34,380 bases of DNA, from assembly GCA_903921205.1 (NCBI GenBank), contig CAIXPF010000060.1:1-34380 (forward strand), in the 5' to 3' direction. The position numbers were made by a program, and so were the translations under genes. The notes under the pieces are model-generated. The model saw only the letters and a list, made by a program, of their open reading frames with translations, did no database searches and was not told the origin of the DNA. Positions 1 through 8,517 of this stretch are shown here, piece after piece. Source of the stretch: an uncultured Acidimicrobiia bacterium. GTDB taxonomy: Bacteria; Actinomycetota; Acidimicrobiia; Acidimicrobiales; CAIXPF01. The first letter of the stretch is position 1. Each line of letters opens with the position of its first letter.

Positions 1-1775
1 CCGCAGACGATGTGGTTGGTGGTGTCGACGCTGGAGGTCACGTCGGCCCAGGCACCGCCGGTGTAGTGGAGGATCTGCGGGTTGGTGCCCGTCGGGTAGT
101 CCGCGGCGTTGTAGGACAGGCAGATGGTGAGGTCACCGGTGAACGAGGCGGTCGTGGCCACCTCGTAGTAGGTGGGGGAGGTACCCAGCGTGAAGCCGTT
201 CGGGGCGACATAGGTGGGGTCGGTGTTGGTGACCGTGGAGACGGTGGTGGTGCCGGCGGTGGCGACGGTGCCGAAGGTGATCGAACCGGCCTCGCTGGTG
301 CCGCTGTAGAAGCTCTGGGCCACGTCGCTGCCGGTGCTGGTGGGCACCGGGGCGCCGACAGGGAAGCCCTCGACCACGTCGAGCGGCCAGAAGCCGGGCT
401 GTCCGGCCTTGGTGGCGTCGTCGGTGTAGGAGGCCATCCACGGGGTGGTGTCGATCGAGTTGAAGCCGCAGAACACGTCGCCCGGGCCGCTGCCGGCGCC
501 CCAGTAGTTGCGCTCGGCCACCAGGTTGCCGGTGCTGGCGGCGCCCACGATGGTGGCGTTGGTCTCGCTACCGGCGGTGGCGCAGTTCTTGGCCGCCGAG
601 GGGGCGTTGAACTTGTTGTTGCGGATGGCGATGGTGGCCACGTCGACACTGGGCTCGGCGAGACCGAGGAAGTTGTTCGAGGCGAACGTGAAGGAGTTGT
701 TCTCGATGTCCACGTTGGCCGAGGGCCGGGTGAAGCCGTACTGGGTGCCCCACAGGCTGAAGTACGCGCCGCCCTGGAAGGTGTTGCCGGCGACGGTGCT
801 GTTGATCAGGCCGATGTAGCCGCCGGCGTAGTTCGTCGTGGCGGCGTCACCGAAGGTGTTGCCGGTGACGGTGCCGTTGTCGACGTTGCCGAAGTTCATG
901 GTGCCGGCGGCGATGGTGTTGCCGGTCATCGTGAAGTTGTTGATGAGGTACGAGCCCGGTCCGCCACCGTGGGCGATGGACCGGTTGCTGCCACCGGAGC
1001 GGGGCAGCGCCGTCATGACGTTGTTGGTGATGGCGAAGTTGGTGGTGGTGGAGCCGCCACTGTGGCCGATGAGCGCGCCCTGGGTGTTGTACCAAGGGGT
1101 GTTGGCGTACATCAGGTTGTTGGTGACGGTGACGCCGGTGAGCGGGTCGGTGGTGACCGAGCCGCCGGTGTTGACGTTGAGGGCCACCGACCGGAAGTGA
1201 CCGTTCATCCCGGCGTACTGGCCGCTGGTCTGGTCGGCGTGCATCCAGTTGTTCTTGATGGTGATGTTCGACCGGCCGCCGTGCCCGCCGGGGACGCTGA
1301 TGCCGTAGGAGTAGTCGTCGAACTCGAAGCCGTCGATCTCGACGTTGCTGGCCTCGACGCTCATGATGGCGTTGTTCTGATAGGCGTGCAGCTGGCTCTC
1401 ACCGCCGCTGCGTCCGCCGGCGACCGGGGTGACGCCGGCCTGGGCGCCGCGCAGGGTGAGCGACTTGGTGATGCGGATCGTCGGGGTGCTCGAGGCCGGG
1501 GTGAAGGTCCCGGCGTTCACACAGATCACGTCGCCTGCCGTGGCGGCGGTGATGGTGCTCTGCAGGGCGGACAGGTTCACCGTCGTGGTGCACGCCGACA
1601 CCGCCCCGGCGCTGGGGGCCACGGCCAGTGAGGTGCTCACCAGCGCCGAGGCGACCAGCGACGCCACGCCGAGACGCCGCCACAGGCCCCGCTTGTGCCG
1701 GTTGGCGCACCGGACGCCCGGGCCGCGGCCGGGCGAGTCGTGGGTTCGAATCGGGGAGTCGTAGACGAGGTCCAC
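1..1775 (-). CDS. Secreted right-handed beta-helix repeat protein (partial, 3' end outside window)
   Basis: One uninterrupted minus-strand frame runs from a GTG at 1775 off the left edge, giving at least 591 residues. An in-frame TGA lies shortly upstream, so GTG 1775 is the furthest usable start. No good Shine-Dalgarno is visible. The N-terminus has a basic stretch (RHKRGLWRRLG) and a hydrophobic Ala/Val/Leu core ending at AVSA, which is a typical Sec signal peptide, so the protein is predicted to be exported. From about residue 60 to 400 there are irregular repeats rich in N-N, G-N-T-F and I-x-N-N motifs (for example VTGNTF, VAGNTFQGG, IENNSF). This is the asparagine-ladder pattern of pectate-lyase-like beta-helices. 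After it comes a Ser/Thr-rich beta domain with TICLSYN and a closing TTNHIVC, resembling a domain common at the end of bacterial surface proteins. The enzyme activity or ligand is unknown. Alternative starts nearer the signal peptide are possible. Confidence 0.8.
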   Translation of the reverse strand, partial: MDLVYDSPIRTHDSPGRGPGVRCANRHKRGLWRRLGVASLVASALVSTSLAVAPSAGAVSACTTTVNLSALQSTITAATAGDVICVNAGTFTPASSTPTIRITKSLTLRGAQAGVTPVAGGRSGGESQLHAYQNNAIMSVEASNVEIDGFEFDDYSYGISVPGGHGGRSNITIKNNWMHADQTSGQYAGMNGHFRSVALNVNTGGSVTTDPLTGVTVTNNLMYANTPWYNTQGALIGHSGGSTTTNFAITNNVMTALPRSGGSNRSIAHGGGPGSYLINNFTMTGNTIAAGTMNFGNVDNGTVTGNTFGDAATTNYAGGYIGLINSTVAGNTFQGGAYFSLWGTQYGFTRPSANVDIENNSFTFASNNFLGLAEPSVDVATIAIRNNKFNAPSAAKNCATAGSETNATIVGAASTGNLVAERNYWGAGSGPGDVFCGFNSIDTTPWMASYTDDATKAGQPGFWPLDVVEGFPVGAPVPTSTGSDVAQSFYSGTSEAGSITFGTVATAGTTTVSTVTNTDPTYVAPNGFTLGTSPTYYEVATTASFTGDLTICLSYNAADYPTGTNPQILHYTGGAWADVTSSVDTTNHIVC

Positions 1776-1781
1776 GGGAGG

Positions 1782-1793
1782 TCTCTCTCTCTC
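1782..1793 (-). repeat. (GA)6 dinucleotide run just upstream of the beta-helix gene start
   Basis: On the minus strand, six GA units end 6 nt before the GTG start at 1775, where a ribosome binding site would normally sit. The run is short and may be a weak purine-rich ribosome site. Confidence 0.5.
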
Positions 1794-1859
1794 GCGATGC
1801 CCTCAGGAACTTCTGGACATACCCATAGGGGTAGTCGACCCGGAGTGCTCTCGGAAAGG

Positions 1860-1886
1860 GGCGTTCGACCCAGTTTGATGAACGCC
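1860..1886. promoter_or_regulatory. Inverted repeat upstream of the beta-helix gene
   Basis: Seven-base arms GGCGTTC (1860-1866) and GAACGCC (1880-1886) are separated by 13 nt. They lie in the 183-nt gap between the beta-helix gene start and the 3' end of the CoA-transferase gene. The repeat could be the terminator of the CoA-transferase gene or an operator for the beta-helix gene; the sequence does not decide. Confidence 0.35.
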
Positions 1887-1958
1887 GTTGCCCGATTCGG
1901 GTGGTCGCGGACGGTTCGGGCCCCTGCCGTGACCATTTCGGGGACCGCCCGGCGGCGA

Positions 1959-3170
1959 TCAGGGGATGATGCCGGCCTCCTTGAGGGCGTCGATGCGGTC
2001 CCAGTCCCAGCCCAGCTCCATGAGCACCAGCTCGGTGTCCTGGCCCAGCTCGGGCACGGCCAGCTCGGCGAAGTGCGACCGTCCGGAGAAGTCCACCGGG
2101 GAGGCCACCATGCGGGCGGTCGTGCCGTCCGCCATGGGCACCTCGATGAACCCGCCGGCGGCGCTGACCTGCGGATCGTCGACGAGATCGTGGGTGTGCT
2201 GCACCCGGGCCCACCACACGCCCTCCCGGTCGAGGATCGGCGCCCATTCGTCGCGGCTGCGGGTGGCGAAGCGTTCCTGCAGGGTCGTGGTGACCGTCTC
2301 GGCGTGGTCGCGCCGGCCGTCCATGCCGGCGAATGCCGGGTCCTCGGCGAGGTGCTCGAGCTCCAGCGCCCGCATCACGTTGGGCCAGTGGCGGTCGCCC
2401 TCTAGGCACAGCAGCCACACCCAGGCGTCATCCGCGCAGCGATAGCCGGTGAGCAGCGGGTTGGCCACCTTGCGTATCGAGGCGGCCACGGTCGGCAATC
2501 CGGCCCGAACGTTGGTGTTGAGGTCGGTACCCATCTGGTACATCCCGGCGCGCAGCAGCGACGTGGCCACCAACTGGCCTTCGCCGGTGCGGTCGCGCTG
2601 ATACAGCGCAGCGGCCACGCCACCGGCGAGGGACATGCCGGTGAGGTGGTCGCCCACCCCGCCGCGCTGGTAGGGCAGGTCCTGGCCGGGCAGGGTCAGC
2701 GAGGCCGCCACCCCGGCCCGGGCCCAGTAGGCGCCCATGTCGTAGGCGGCGCGGTCGCGTTCGGGGCCGTCGAGGCCGTAGCCGGTGATGCTGGCGTAGA
2801 TCAGCCGGGGGTTGTGGGCATGCAGCGCCTCCCAGCCGAGCCCCAGCCTGTCGAGCCCGCCGGGCCGGTAGTTGGTGACGAACACGTCGGCCTCGGCCAG
2901 TAGGGCCAGGGCCACCTCGAGGCCCTCGGGGCGGCGCAGGTCGACCGACACCGAGCGCTTGCCCCGGTTGTCGAGCTCGAAGGGCGGGTTGATGTGGCCG
3001 CCGAACATCCAGGCGTAGCCCCGGAACGGGTCGCCGTCGAGCGGTTCGAGCTTGGTCACCGACGCGCCCCAGTCGGCCAGGATGGCGGCACAGGCCGGGC
3101 CGGCCAACCACAGACCCAGTTCCACCACCCGGACCCCGGCCAGTGGTCCGCTCGTGCTCGTGTCGCTCAT
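1959..3170 (-). CDS. Family III (CaiB/BaiF) acyl-CoA transferase
   Basis: This 403-residue protein has the usual length of a single-domain family III CoA-transferase. These enzymes move CoA between carboxylic acids through an aspartyl-CoA thioester. Family signatures are the N-terminal GVRVVELGLWLAGP, the LADWGASVTKLE segment, LDNRGKRSVSVDL and YASITGYGLDGP. RAAYDMGAYWARAG places the expected catalytic Asp at residue 144. The start at ATG 3170 is set by homology, since the frame stays open much further upstream but only as antisense of tex. The gene is divergent from tex with 144 nt between starts. Its partner acid is unknown. It stands alone and not in an obvious operon, although other acyl-CoA genes are nearby. 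Confidence 0.9.
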   Translation of the reverse strand: MSDTSTSGPLAGVRVVELGLWLAGPACAAILADWGASVTKLEPLDGDPFRGYAWMFGGHINPPFELDNRGKRSVSVDLRRPEGLEVALALLAEADVFVTNYRPGGLDRLGLGWEALHAHNPRLIYASITGYGLDGPERDRAAYDMGAYWARAGVAASLTLPGQDLPYQRGGVGDHLTGMSLAGGVAAALYQRDRTGEGQLVATSLLRAGMYQMGTDLNTNVRAGLPTVAASIRKVANPLLTGYRCADDAWVWLLCLEGDRHWPNVMRALELEHLAEDPAFAGMDGRRDHAETVTTTLQERFATRSRDEWAPILDREGVWWARVQHTHDLVDDPQVSAAGGFIEVPMADGTTARMVASPVDFSGRSHFAELAVPELGQDTELVLMELGWDWDRIDALKEAGIIP

Positions 3171-3256
3171 CTCGTCGTCCCCGTGTCGTCGCCCTGCCGG
3201 GCGGGTGCGGGCCCATTCGTAGCACCGCTCGGCCCAGCGGTGCGGGGCAGGCCCAC

Positions 3257-3262
3257 TACGCT
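3257..3262 (+). promoter_or_regulatory. Possible -10 box for tex
   Basis: TACGCT matches the actinobacterial -10 pattern TANNNT and lies 52 nt before the tex ATG, which would give a leader of roughly 45 nt. No convincing -35 was seen. Confidence 0.35.
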
Positions 3263-3314
3263 CGGCGGGCTCTCGGCCGGGTCGGTGGCCCGGGGGCGAC
3301 GGCAACGAGGGGGC

Positions 3315-5744
3315 ATGGTGGCGAGATCGGTCGAGCAGGTGATCGCGAGCGAGCTCGGGGTACGCGAACACCAGGTCCAGGCGGCGGTCGGTCTGCTCGA
3401 CGGCGGTGCCACGGTGCCCTTCGTGGCCCGCTACCGCAAGGAGGCCACGGGCGGCCTCGACGACGCCCAGTTGCGCACCCTGCACGAGCGCCTCGGCTAC
3501 CTGCGCGAGCTGCACGAGCGCCGTGCCGTGGTGCTCGAGTCCATCCGGTCGCAGGGCAAGCTCACCGACGAGCTCGCCGCCCAGATCGCCGCCGCCGACT
3601 CCAAGGCCCGCCTGGAAGACCTCTACCTGCCCTACCGGCCCAAGCGGCGGACCAAGGCCCAGACGGCCCGGGAGGCCGGGTTGGAGCCGTTGGCCGATCG
3701 GCTGTTGGCCGACCCCGACCTCGACCCGGTCACGGTGGCGGCCGGCTACGTGGACGACGGCCGGGGCGTGGTCGATGCCGCCGCCGCCCTCGACGGGGCG
3801 CGGGCCATCCTGGTGGAGCGTTTCAGCGAGGACGCCGACCTGGTGGGTGAGCTGCGCGAGCGCATGTGGGGCCAGGGTGCGATGCGGGCCACGGTCCGCG
3901 ACGGCATGGCCGAGGCGGGAGCCAAGTTCGCCGACTACTTCGCCTTCGCCGAGCCGTTCACCAAGCTGCCCTCGCACCGGATCCTGGCCCTGCTGCGCGG
4001 CGAGGCCGAGCAGGTACTCGACCTCGATCTCGACCCCGAACCACTGGCGCCGGTTCGGGTTGCGGCAGGCACGCTCGGTGCAGATGCTTCCGGTGCGGAT
4101 GCTTCCGGGATCGCGGGACCGTCGGTCTACGAGCGGGCGATCGCCGCCCGTTTCGGGCTGGCCGACCGTGCCCGGCCCGCCGATCGTTGGCTGGCCGACA
4201 CCGTCCGCTCGACCTGGCGCACCCGGATCAAGCTGCGTCTGACCGTCGACCTGCGGATGCGGCTGCGGGAATCGGCCGAGGACGAGGCCGTGCGGGTGTT
4301 CGCGGCGAACCTCCGTGACCTGCTGCTGGCGGCCCCGGCGGGGACCCGCACGACGATGGGCCTCGACCCCGGCTATCGCACCGGCACCAAGGTCGCGGTG
4401 GTCGACGGCACCGGGAAGGTCGTGGCGACCGACACCATCTACCCGCACAAGCCCCAGGGCCGTTGGGACGAGGCCCTCGATCGCCTGCGACGCCTGGCCG
4501 CGACCCACGGGGTGCAGCTGGTGGCCATCGGCAACGGCACCGCCTCACGCGAGACCGAGAAGCTCGCCGCCGAGCTGGTGCGGGCGGTGCCCGAGCTGAA
4601 GCTGACCAAGGCCATGGTGTCCGAGGCGGGGGCATCGGTGTACTCCGCGTCGGCCTACGCCTCCCAGGAGCTGCCCGACCTCGACGTGACCCTGCGCGGG
4701 GCGGTGTCGATCGCCCGTCGTCTGCAGGACCCGCTGGCCGAGCTGGTCAAGATCGACCCGAAATCCATCGGTGTCGGCCAGTACCAGCACGACCTGGCCG
4801 AGTCGAAGCTGTCCCGCTCGCTCGACGGGGTCGTGGAGGACTGCGTGAACGCGGTCGGGGTGGACGTCAACACCGCCTCGGTGCCGCTGCTGGGCCGGGT
4901 GGCCGGGATCACGCCGTCGCTGGCGGTCTCCATCGTCGCCCATCGCGACGCCAACGGGCCCTTCGCCGATCGGGGCGCGCTCAAGGCGGTGCCCCGGCTG
5001 GGGGAGCGGACCTTCGAGCAGTGCGCCGGGTTCCTGCGCATCCGCGGCGGCGCCGACCCCCTCGACGCCTCCGCCGTACACCCCGAGGCATACCCCTTGG
5101 TACGCAGGATGGCGGTCAAGGCCGGTGGCCGCGTCGACGCGCTGATCGGCAACCGCGAGGTGCTGCGCACCATCCGCCCGGACGAGTTCGTCGACGACCG
5201 GTTCGGTCTGCCGACGGTGACGGACATCCTCGCCGAGCTCGACAAGCCCGGCCGTGATCCCCGGCCGACCTTCACCACCGCCACGTTCGCCGAGGGGGTC
5301 GAGGACGTCGCCGACGTACGCCCAGGTATGGTGCTCGAGGGCGTGGTCACGAACGTGGCCGCGTTCGGGGCCTTCGTCGACATCGGGGTGCACCAGGACG
5401 GGCTCGTGCACATCTCGGCGATGTCGCGCAGCTTCGTGTCCGATCCCCGCCAGGTGGTCAAGCCGGGTGACGTGGTCAAGGTCAAGGTGCTCGACGTCGA
5501 CCTGGCCCGCAAGCGCATCTCGTTGACCCTGCGCCTCGACGACGAGATCGACCCGTCGGGCTCGAAGCCGGCAGCCCGCTCCGGCGGCAGCACCCGGGGC
5601 GATCGGGGCTCCCGGGGCGATCGAGGCTCTCGAGGCACCGACGGCAACCGTTCCGGCAGCGGCAACCGTTCCGGGGGCGGGTCGCCCGGCCAGTCCGGCG
5701 GCGCCATGGCCGACGCCCTTCGCCGTGCGGGGCTCACCCCCTGA
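3315..5744 (+). CDS. tex: Tex, S1-domain RNA-binding transcription accessory protein
   Basis: The 809-residue product matches Tex, a cytoplasmic nucleic-acid-binding protein of the Spt6-related family linked to transcription and stress tolerance. An N-terminal helical Tex domain comes first (VARYRKEATGGLDD near residue 35, YLPYRPKRRTKAQ near 105). Next is a YqgF/RNase H-like domain (TMGLDPGYRTG from about 347) and a helix-hairpin-helix region (about 515-595, VNTASVPLLGRVAGI). A C-terminal S1 domain follows (about 668-740, GVVTNVAAFGAFVDIG ... DGLVHIS). The ATG at 3315 fits the Tex N-terminus and follows an AACGAGGGGG purine stretch. Oddities are a tandem five-residue insertion (GADAS twice, near 255-264) between the N-terminal and YqgF parts, and a low-complexity Gly/Arg/Ser/Asp tail from about 750 ending in ADALRRAGLTP. 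Identification is secure; the tail's role, perhaps RNA binding, is inference. Confidence 0.97.
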   Translation: MVARSVEQVIASELGVREHQVQAAVGLLDGGATVPFVARYRKEATGGLDDAQLRTLHERLGYLRELHERRAVVLESIRSQGKLTDELAAQIAAADSKARLEDLYLPYRPKRRTKAQTAREAGLEPLADRLLADPDLDPVTVAAGYVDDGRGVVDAAAALDGARAILVERFSEDADLVGELRERMWGQGAMRATVRDGMAEAGAKFADYFAFAEPFTKLPSHRILALLRGEAEQVLDLDLDPEPLAPVRVAAGTLGADASGADASGIAGPSVYERAIAARFGLADRARPADRWLADTVRSTWRTRIKLRLTVDLRMRLRESAEDEAVRVFAANLRDLLLAAPAGTRTTMGLDPGYRTGTKVAVVDGTGKVVATDTIYPHKPQGRWDEALDRLRRLAATHGVQLVAIGNGTASRETEKLAAELVRAVPELKLTKAMVSEAGASVYSASAYASQELPDLDVTLRGAVSIARRLQDPLAELVKIDPKSIGVGQYQHDLAESKLSRSLDGVVEDCVNAVGVDVNTASVPLLGRVAGITPSLAVSIVAHRDANGPFADRGALKAVPRLGERTFEQCAGFLRIRGGADPLDASAVHPEAYPLVRRMAVKAGGRVDALIGNREVLRTIRPDEFVDDRFGLPTVTDILAELDKPGRDPRPTFTTATFAEGVEDVADVRPGMVLEGVVTNVAAFGAFVDIGVHQDGLVHISAMSRSFVSDPRQVVKPGDVVKVKVLDVDLARKRISLTLRLDDEIDPSGSKPAARSGGSTRGDRGSRGDRGSRGTDGNRSGSGNRSGGGSPGQSGGAMADALRRAGLTP
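4077..4106 (+). repeat. 15-bp tandem duplication inside tex
   Basis: GGTGCAGATGCTTCC is followed at once by the same sequence with one change (A to G). It encodes Gly-Ala-Asp-Ala-Ser twice and keeps the frame. It lies in a linker between the N-terminal and YqgF regions. Confidence 0.85.
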
Positions 5745-5798
5745 GCTCCGCCGCCGTCGGGTTCGGCCGGCGGGCGGGTCGGCGGGTCGGCCGGCCGT

Positions 5799-5829
5799 CG
5801 ATTCGGTGCGGCGAATCGACGGCGAATCG
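5799..5829. repeat. CGAWTCG heptamer cluster, locus A
   Basis: Three heptamers occur here: CGATTCG at 5799-5805, CGAATCG at 5812-5818 and CGAATCG at 5823-5829. The last two are 11 bp apart start to start and form a CGAWTCG-N4-CGAWTCG pair. The cluster lies in the 207-nt gap between the convergent tex and two-domain CoA-transferase genes. It belongs to a family with copies at 11276-11337, 19126-19143 and 23724-23789. Confidence 0.75.
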
Positions 5830-5887
5830 GCCCGACGTGTTTGCCGCCGTCCGGGACCGGGGAGCCTCGGCCGAGAATCCGGCGCCG

Positions 5888-5913
5888 ACGGTGGGTCAGC
5901 GCGCGCCCACCGT
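5888..5913. terminator. Hairpin between convergent genes
   Basis: Perfect 8-bp arms ACGGTGGG (5888-5895) and CCCACCGT (5906-5913) enclose a 10-nt loop between the 3' ends of tex and the two-domain CoA-transferase gene. There is no T tract, as is common in high-GC actinobacteria. It is probably a bidirectional terminator. Confidence 0.5.
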
Positions 5914-5951
5914 GGTCAACCGGGGCGCCGGGGGCGCTCGGCCAGACGCGC

Positions 5952-8432
5952 TCAGCCGAGGGCGCCGGCGGCGCGCAACGCGGCCACCCGTTCCGGGTCG
6001 AGCCCCAACAGGCCGGTCAGCACCTCGTCGGTGTGCTGACCGAGCGTCGGCGCGGCCGATCGCACCCGGGTGTCCTCGCCGTCGATGACCCACGGCACCC
6101 CGGCGTGGGTCCGCACCCCGACCTCGCGGTGGGCCAGCCGGGTCAGGAACCCCCGGGCGAACAGGTGCGGGTCGTCGGCGAGATCACGCGGTGACAGCGT
6201 CGGGAACGCCGCCACCCCTGCAGCCTGCAGCGCCTCGGTGGCCGCCCACCGGGTTCGCTCGAGGCACCAGGCGGCGACCGTGGCGTCGAGGTCGTCCTCG
6301 TTGGCCTTGCGATCCGTTGCGGTGGTGAACCGGGCGTCGGTGGCCAGACCCTGGGTGCCGTCGGGGTCGAGGACCTCGCACAGGGCCAGCCAGTCGGTGT
6401 CGTCGGTGACGGCGATGGTCACGAAGTCACCCGCCTCCTCGCCCGGTTCGCCGTCGGGGGCGCAGCGGTAACAGTTGTGCGGCGCCCATTGGGCATGGCG
6501 GTTGCCGATGCGCTCCGCCTCGGTGCCCTGCAGCAGCCAGGCCATCCACCCCTCGAGGCCGTTGACGGCGGTGGCCTCCCACAGCGACGTGTCGAGGCGG
6601 GCGGTACGGCCGGTCCGGCGCCGGGTGACCAGGGCGGCCACCACCCCCCAGGCGCAGGCGATGCCGGCGGCGGGGTCCCCGAAGGCGATGCCGAGCTCCC
6701 GCGGGCCGTCGCCCGGTTCGTACCCGGTGAGCGAGGCGATGCCCGACAGCGGCGAGGTCGTCGGCCCGTAGCCCATGTAGGCCCGCAGCGAGCCGGTCTG
6801 TCCGTACCCGGCGATCGAGGCCACGATCACGTCGGGGTTGATCGCCCGCAGCTCGTCCACGCCGAGGCCGAGCCGCTCCATGACCCCGACGGCGAAGTTG
6901 TCGATGACCACATCGGCCTCGGCCACCAGGCGGCGGGCCAGGTCGAGCCCTTCGGGGCAGCCCAGATCGAGCGAGATGGAACGCTTGCCCTGGCTCCACT
7001 GGTTGAAGTAGCCGCTGGTGTTCACGGTCGGCTCGACGCCGGGCGGGTGGAACGGCAGTCGACGCCCCAGGCACAGCCGGGCCGGGTTCTCCACCTTGAT
7101 CACGTCGGCCCCGAGGTGGGCCAGCTGCATCGTGCAGAACGGCCCGGCCCACACCCAGGTGAAGTCGAGCACGCGGACGCCCTCGAGGGGCCGGGGTGCC
7201 GATCCGGCCGCGTTCCCTCCGAGGCCGCCCGGCCCGTCGGCCCCTGCCCCGTCGGCCCCGGCCGCCCCGGCACCCGGGGTGCGGGCATCCCAGCCGGGTG
7301 TCGGTGAACCGGCGAGGGCCGGTGCGGGGGAGCGCAACGCCCACGGCGAGGCGGTCTGCTCGCCGGAGCTCTGCCACACGAAGGGGGCCCCGGGTAGCTC
7401 GACACGGCCGAGGTCGGGTTGGTCGACGGTGGCGAAGAATCCCCGCTCGCGCAGATGGGGCTGCTGGGACAGATCGTGCATGGAGAACACCGGGGCGAAG
7501 GCGATGCGCCGCTGCTGTCCCTGATGCCAGAGGTACTCGACGGTATGTTCCTCGGTGAAGGATTCGACCAGGGCGAAGAGGGCCTCGGCGGTCTCGTTGC
7601 GGCCGGCTGCGGTGGAGAAGATCTCCTCGGTCGCCCATTCGGGCGAGCCCATGAACTCGACCAGGCGCGCCCACTGGTCCTCCTCCACGCAGACCAGGAA
7701 CACCAACCCGTCCCGGCAGCGGAAGATGCCCCACGGGTTGAGGGTGCGGATGCCCATCCGGTCGGGGTTCCAGCCCGGATAGGTCCAGGCGATGAACGCC
7801 GCCTCGAGCATCGAGGTGACATGGGCCTGCATCGAGTAGTCGATGTGGGCGCCGATCCCGGTGCGCTGGGCCCGGTCGACGCAGGCCAGCGCGCAGATCG
7901 CCGCGCCGGTGGCCGACTGCAACGAGGCCAGGTCGACCGGCGGGCGCAGCGGCGGCAGGTCCGGCCGTTCGGAGGCACCCGGTGCCAACCACGCCCAGCC
8001 GCCGCCGTGCACCACCCCGATCTCGGTCGCCCGGTACCCGGCATACGGCCCGGTATGACCGAACGGGCTCAGCGAGCACACCACCAGGTCGGGCCGGGTG
8101 GCGCGCCAACGATCGGGGTCGATGCCCCACGCCGGCCACTGCGCCGGCGGCAACTCGTGTACCACCAGGTCGGCGCCGGCCACCAGGGCATCGAGGTCGA
8201 CCGCGCCGGCGCGGACCGAGGTCTTGTTGGTGTTCAACGCCACGAACAGCCCGGCGGTGTCGGGATCGCCCTCCTGGCCGGGCCGCCACGGTCCCCGGCG
8301 ACGGACCGGGTCGCCGTCGGGGCCTTCCACCTTGACCACCTCGGCGCCGAGGTCGGCGAGGAGCTTGGCCGCGTACCCGGCCGCCACCCCGCCACCGATC
8401 TCCACCACACGGATACCTTCGAGCCCATGCAT
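5952..8432 (-). CDS. Two-domain (tandem) family III CoA-transferase
   Basis: This 826-residue protein carries two CaiB/BaiF domains in one chain. The first (about 1-365) begins GLEGIRVVEIGGGVAAGY with LADLGAEVVKVEGPDGDP. An Ala/Gly/Pro-rich linker covers about 366-412. The second (about 413-826) begins PLEGVRVLDFTWVWAGP with LAHLGADVIKVENP and SQGKRSISLDL. ATG 8432 fits the domain start, and a TACCGT box 9 nt upstream supports a leaderless start there. As I align them, the position of the catalytic Asp is Glu137 in the first half (GYRATEIG) and Gly in the second (YMGYGPTTSPLSG), so the usual aspartyl-CoA chemistry is in doubt. Tandem family members are known. The gene is divergent from the MFS gene at 8518. 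The substrate is unknown. Confidence 0.88.
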   Translation of the reverse strand: MHGLEGIRVVEIGGGVAAGYAAKLLADLGAEVVKVEGPDGDPVRRRGPWRPGQEGDPDTAGLFVALNTNKTSVRAGAVDLDALVAGADLVVHELPPAQWPAWGIDPDRWRATRPDLVVCSLSPFGHTGPYAGYRATEIGVVHGGGWAWLAPGASERPDLPPLRPPVDLASLQSATGAAICALACVDRAQRTGIGAHIDYSMQAHVTSMLEAAFIAWTYPGWNPDRMGIRTLNPWGIFRCRDGLVFLVCVEEDQWARLVEFMGSPEWATEEIFSTAAGRNETAEALFALVESFTEEHTVEYLWHQGQQRRIAFAPVFSMHDLSQQPHLRERGFFATVDQPDLGRVELPGAPFVWQSSGEQTASPWALRSPAPALAGSPTPGWDARTPGAGAAGADGAGADGPGGLGGNAAGSAPRPLEGVRVLDFTWVWAGPFCTMQLAHLGADVIKVENPARLCLGRRLPFHPPGVEPTVNTSGYFNQWSQGKRSISLDLGCPEGLDLARRLVAEADVVIDNFAVGVMERLGLGVDELRAINPDVIVASIAGYGQTGSLRAYMGYGPTTSPLSGIASLTGYEPGDGPRELGIAFGDPAAGIACAWGVVAALVTRRRTGRTARLDTSLWEATAVNGLEGWMAWLLQGTEAERIGNRHAQWAPHNCYRCAPDGEPGEEAGDFVTIAVTDDTDWLALCEVLDPDGTQGLATDARFTTATDRKANEDDLDATVAAWCLERTRWAATEALQAAGVAAFPTLSPRDLADDPHLFARGFLTRLAHREVGVRTHAGVPWVIDGEDTRVRSAAPTLGQHTDEVLTGLLGLDPERVAALRAAGALG

Positions 8433-8441
8433 CGGCCCGGG

Positions 8442-8447
8442 ACGGTA
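8442..8447 (-). promoter_or_regulatory. Leaderless-type -10 box (two-domain CoA-transferase)
   Basis: On the minus strand TACCGT ends 9 nt before ATG 8432 and no Shine-Dalgarno is present. This spacing puts the transcription start at or next to the start codon. Confidence 0.5.
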
Positions 8448-8503
8448 GCGCACCGCGGCGCCCCGACGGTTCCGTTCCCGGCGCAGGTCGGCACCGGGCG
8501 CGT

Positions 8504-8509
8504 TACGCT
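8504..8509 (+). promoter_or_regulatory. Leaderless-type -10 box (MFS exporter)
   Basis: TACGCT ends 8 nt before ATG 8518 with no Shine-Dalgarno, which supports this start. It lies back to back with the minus-strand box at 8442-8447. Confidence 0.5.
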
Positions 8510-8517
8510 CCCGCGCC

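Noticed and set aside
12-1631. 539-residue open frame on the plus strand opposite the beta-helix gene
   Set aside because: Gly/Val/Arg-rich low-complexity translation with no fold motif. It is the antisense shadow of a convincing minus-strand gene, as expected in high-GC DNA.
1736-1756. tRNA T-loop-like sequence (GGGTTCGAATC)
   Set aside because: The flanking bases cannot form the 5-bp T stem and no acceptor or anticodon arm is found; it lies inside the coding frame of the beta-helix gene.
3171-4508. N-terminal extension of the CoA-transferase to 849 residues
   Set aside because: The extra part is antisense to tex and has no homology-like sequence; the family fold begins right after ATG 3170.
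5799-5829. Conserved small peptide encoded by the heptamer repeats (reads such as NRRRFAA)
   Set aside because: The repeats read as Asn-Arg-Arg-Arg-Phe-Ala-Ala in one frame at several loci, but frames, starts and flanks are not conserved, so the DNA pattern, not a peptide, is shared.
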